DNA from: Methylococcaceae bacterium | GTDB lineage: Bacteria; Pseudomonadota; Gammaproteobacteria; Methylococcales; Methylomonadaceae | NCBI GenBank assembly: GCA_003155565.1 | Contig: PMDM01000333.1 | Coordinates: 1 to 14,794 of the forward strand | DNA: 14,794 bases | Direction of reading: 5' to 3' | Shown: positions 13,535-14,794 of the stretch, piece by piece | How positions within the stretch are numbered: position 1 is the first letter of the stretch | Layout: each line of letters opens with the position of its first letter | Translations under genes and position numbers: made by a program | The notes under the pieces: model-generated | Told to the model about the DNA's origin: nothing | What the model saw: only the letters and a program-made list of their open reading frames with translations | Database searches by the model: none

Positions 13535-13933
13535 ATGGAATTACAACAAAAGCAAACCCTAAAGCTGTTCCTTTCTTTTTTAGTCGTGGCTAATACGCTG
13601 TTATTTTTAGTGATGGCGTATTTTCACCTGCTGAGTACTGATCCAAAATCAGCAGTATTTGTTGATTTTTGGGGTAGATTTACGGTTTATTCACTGTGGT
13701 TCATCGGTTTTGCACTCTACGTAAAATATGTATCCAAGATTCCAACTTTAAGACTGTTAGTCCTGCTAGTTATTGCCCTCAATATTCCCTTATTTTTGCT
13801 TTTGGCTTATTTCGACAAAATCAGTAACACCCCAGATATGATTGTTTTCGTTGATTTCTGGGGACGAATAACAGTCTATTCGTTGTGGTTCATGTGCTAT
13901 GAAGCTTATCGTAAGTATCTTGGTTTTGAATGA
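13535..13933 (+). CDS. Internally duplicated small membrane protein, unrecognised
   Basis: 132-residue protein made of two consecutive halves. Residues 11-66 and 74-129 align without a gap at an offset of 63 and are identical at 28 of 56 positions. The most conserved block is VFVDFWGR-x-TVYSLWF, present at 41-56 and 104-119; AYF precedes it in both halves (28-30 and 91-93). Each half appears to contain two membrane helices, giving four in total. Asp, Arg and Trp are kept in both copies at what looks like a membrane-edge site, pointing to a pseudo-symmetric functional unit, perhaps a channel or an accessory subunit. I do not recognise the family. The ATG at 13535 has an AGAGA ribosome binding site; the 61 bp gap after the COG4705-type gene suggests the same transcript. 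Confidence 0.85.
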   Translation: MELQQKQTLKLFLSFLVVANTLLFLVMAYFHLLSTDPKSAVFVDFWGRFTVYSLWFIGFALYVKYVSKIPTLRLLVLLVIALNIPLFLLLAYFDKISNTPDMIVFVDFWGRITVYSLWFMCYEAYRKYLGFE

Positions 13934-14247
13934 AAAACAAAACTTGGTGTCGTTAATTTTATGCTGATGATGCCCAATAATTTTTGATAAAAGAAACCAA
14001 CTAGCAACAGTTGGGCGCGGATTCGGATAATACGTGCAATTTTCAAGGGAGCGGTCAGTTGTTATAATTTGACGATTTGTCTCGACAAAGTGTCCGAACA
14101 AACTTGATTTCTACACACAATAAGCTATTCTCATGCAGAACATAACAATTAGGTATTTATACGTATATACACAAATTTTATTCGTGTGTAGCTTATTAAG
14201 CTAATTTAGGACGCTACCACTAAAATAAACAAAAATGAGGCAAACTT
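13934..14247. other. Intergenic region with several inverted repeats, no gene seen
   Basis: No coding frame is supported in these 314 bp. Visible structure: GCCCAA...TTGGGC (about 13972-14018); TTTGTC-tc-GACAAA (14076-14089), which is followed by a near copy of itself (TGTCTCGACAAA then TGTCCGAACAAA); CTACACAC (14111-14118) matched by GTGTGTAG (14184-14191); and a near-palindrome AGCTT-att-AAGCT (about 14190-14202). No clear sigma70 or sigma54 promoter and no T-tailed terminator is evident. The repeats nearest the downstream gene may be operators or leader stems. Confidence 0.4.
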
Positions 14248-14794
14248 ATGCAAAAACTTACAACGCGAAGATACAACTCAGTTTTTTTGTCAGCATCGTT
14301 GTTGATATTGACATCAATTGTTGCCATAACTAGCCCTAAACTTAATGCGATGCCCAGTTTTTCAAGGCAAACAGGTCAAGCCTGTAGCTCCTGCCATACA
14401 CAATCTTTTGGCCCTAACCTGACGCCTTTTGGCCGTAATTTTAAACTGGGCGGCTATACAATGGGCGGCGGGACTGGCACCAATGCTAAATTGCCACCGA
14501 TCAGCGCCATGATTACGGGATCATTCACGAATACGAATAAAGACGCGACTGATGTACCTAAAGGTTTTGATGCCAATAATAATTTTACCTTCGACGAAGC
14601 CTCGTTATTTTATGCGGGTCGGATTTATGGCAAGCTTGGCGCGTTCATTCAAGGCACCTATAACGGCTTTGAAGATATCCTGGAAATGGATAAGACCGAC
14701 ATCCGTTATGCCGACAACCTGGATATTGGCGATCATCAAATGACCTACGGTGTGTCTTTGAATAATACGCCGACCGTGCAGGATTTGTGGAACA
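14248..14794 (+). CDS. Exported monoheme c-type cytochrome-like / outer-membrane protein, 5' part (runs off window)
   Basis: The first 182 codons are visible, and the frame is open at the right edge. ATG at 14248 has a TGAGG ribosome binding site eight bases upstream. A signal peptide (basic start MQKLTTRRYN, hydrophobic stretch SLLILTSIVAIT, cleavage probably after LNA near residue 35) is followed by MPSFSRQTGQACSSCHTQSFG with one CXXCH heme-binding motif, then FGRNFKLGGYTMGGG. The rest (SAMITGSFTNT, ASLFYAGRIYGKLGAFIQGTYNG) reads as alternating beta strands of a porin-like barrel. It therefore looks like a heme-tagged outer-membrane or periplasmic protein. The role is unknown, and its link to the carbon-uptake genes is only by proximity; it is separated from them by more than 300 bp. 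Confidence 0.75.
   Translation, partial: MQKLTTRRYNSVFLSASLLILTSIVAITSPKLNAMPSFSRQTGQACSSCHTQSFGPNLTPFGRNFKLGGYTMGGGTGTNAKLPPISAMITGSFTNTNKDATDVPKGFDANNNFTFDEASLFYAGRIYGKLGAFIQGTYNGFEDILEMDKTDIRYADNLDIGDHQMTYGVSLNNTPTVQDLWN

Overview
The window comes from a gammaproteobacterium of moderate to low GC. The left end carries the gammaproteobacterial neighbourhood pepP-ygfB / TIGR02449-zapA-6S RNA, and the rest is dominated by an inorganic-carbon (CO2/bicarbonate) uptake cluster. Such clusters occur in autotrophic or carboxylating gammaproteobacteria, including sulfur oxidisers and methanotrophs. The genus cannot be fixed from the sequence alone; a methanotroph-like or sulfur-oxidiser-like host is only a guess.

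Layout. (1) Positions 1-759, minus strand: the N-terminal end of the Xaa-Pro aminopeptidase PepP and a UPF0149/YgfB protein. (2) Positions 933-1660, plus strand: a small coiled-coil protein (TIGR02449-like) overlapping zapA, then a well-conserved 6S RNA. (3) Positions 1681-4487, minus strand: a two-component system, a membrane histidine kinase followed by an NtrC-type sigma54-dependent response regulator joined by a GTGA overlap. (4) Positions 4503-5045: an intergenic patch with two copies of a 65-66 bp palindromic repeat, a nested palindrome block, and a 49-residue membrane peptide with a strong ribosome binding site. (5) Positions 5046-10390, minus strand: dabA-dabB, the two-subunit DAB energy-coupled inorganic carbon pump, followed by a DUF2490-like outer-membrane protein. 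(6) Positions 10391-11008: a 618 bp divergent control region. (7) Positions 11009-13933, plus strand: a SulP-family anion (probable bicarbonate) transporter, a four-repeat COG4705-type membrane protein, and a 132-residue membrane protein made of two near-identical halves. (8) From 14248: the start of an exported single-heme protein that continues beyond the window.

How it may work together (inference). The control region between dabA and sulP has a -24/-12 (sigma54) promoter-like sequence facing each way. A perfect 9 bp inverted repeat lies about 130-160 bp upstream of both, a usual place for an NtrC-type activator to bind. The only sigma54 activator in the window is the response regulator at the end of the same minus-strand gene run. 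The simplest model is that a membrane sensor kinase and its sigma54 activator switch on both carbon-uptake routes, DAB and SulP, together with the small unnamed membrane proteins beside them. This model is the main point of interest in the window.
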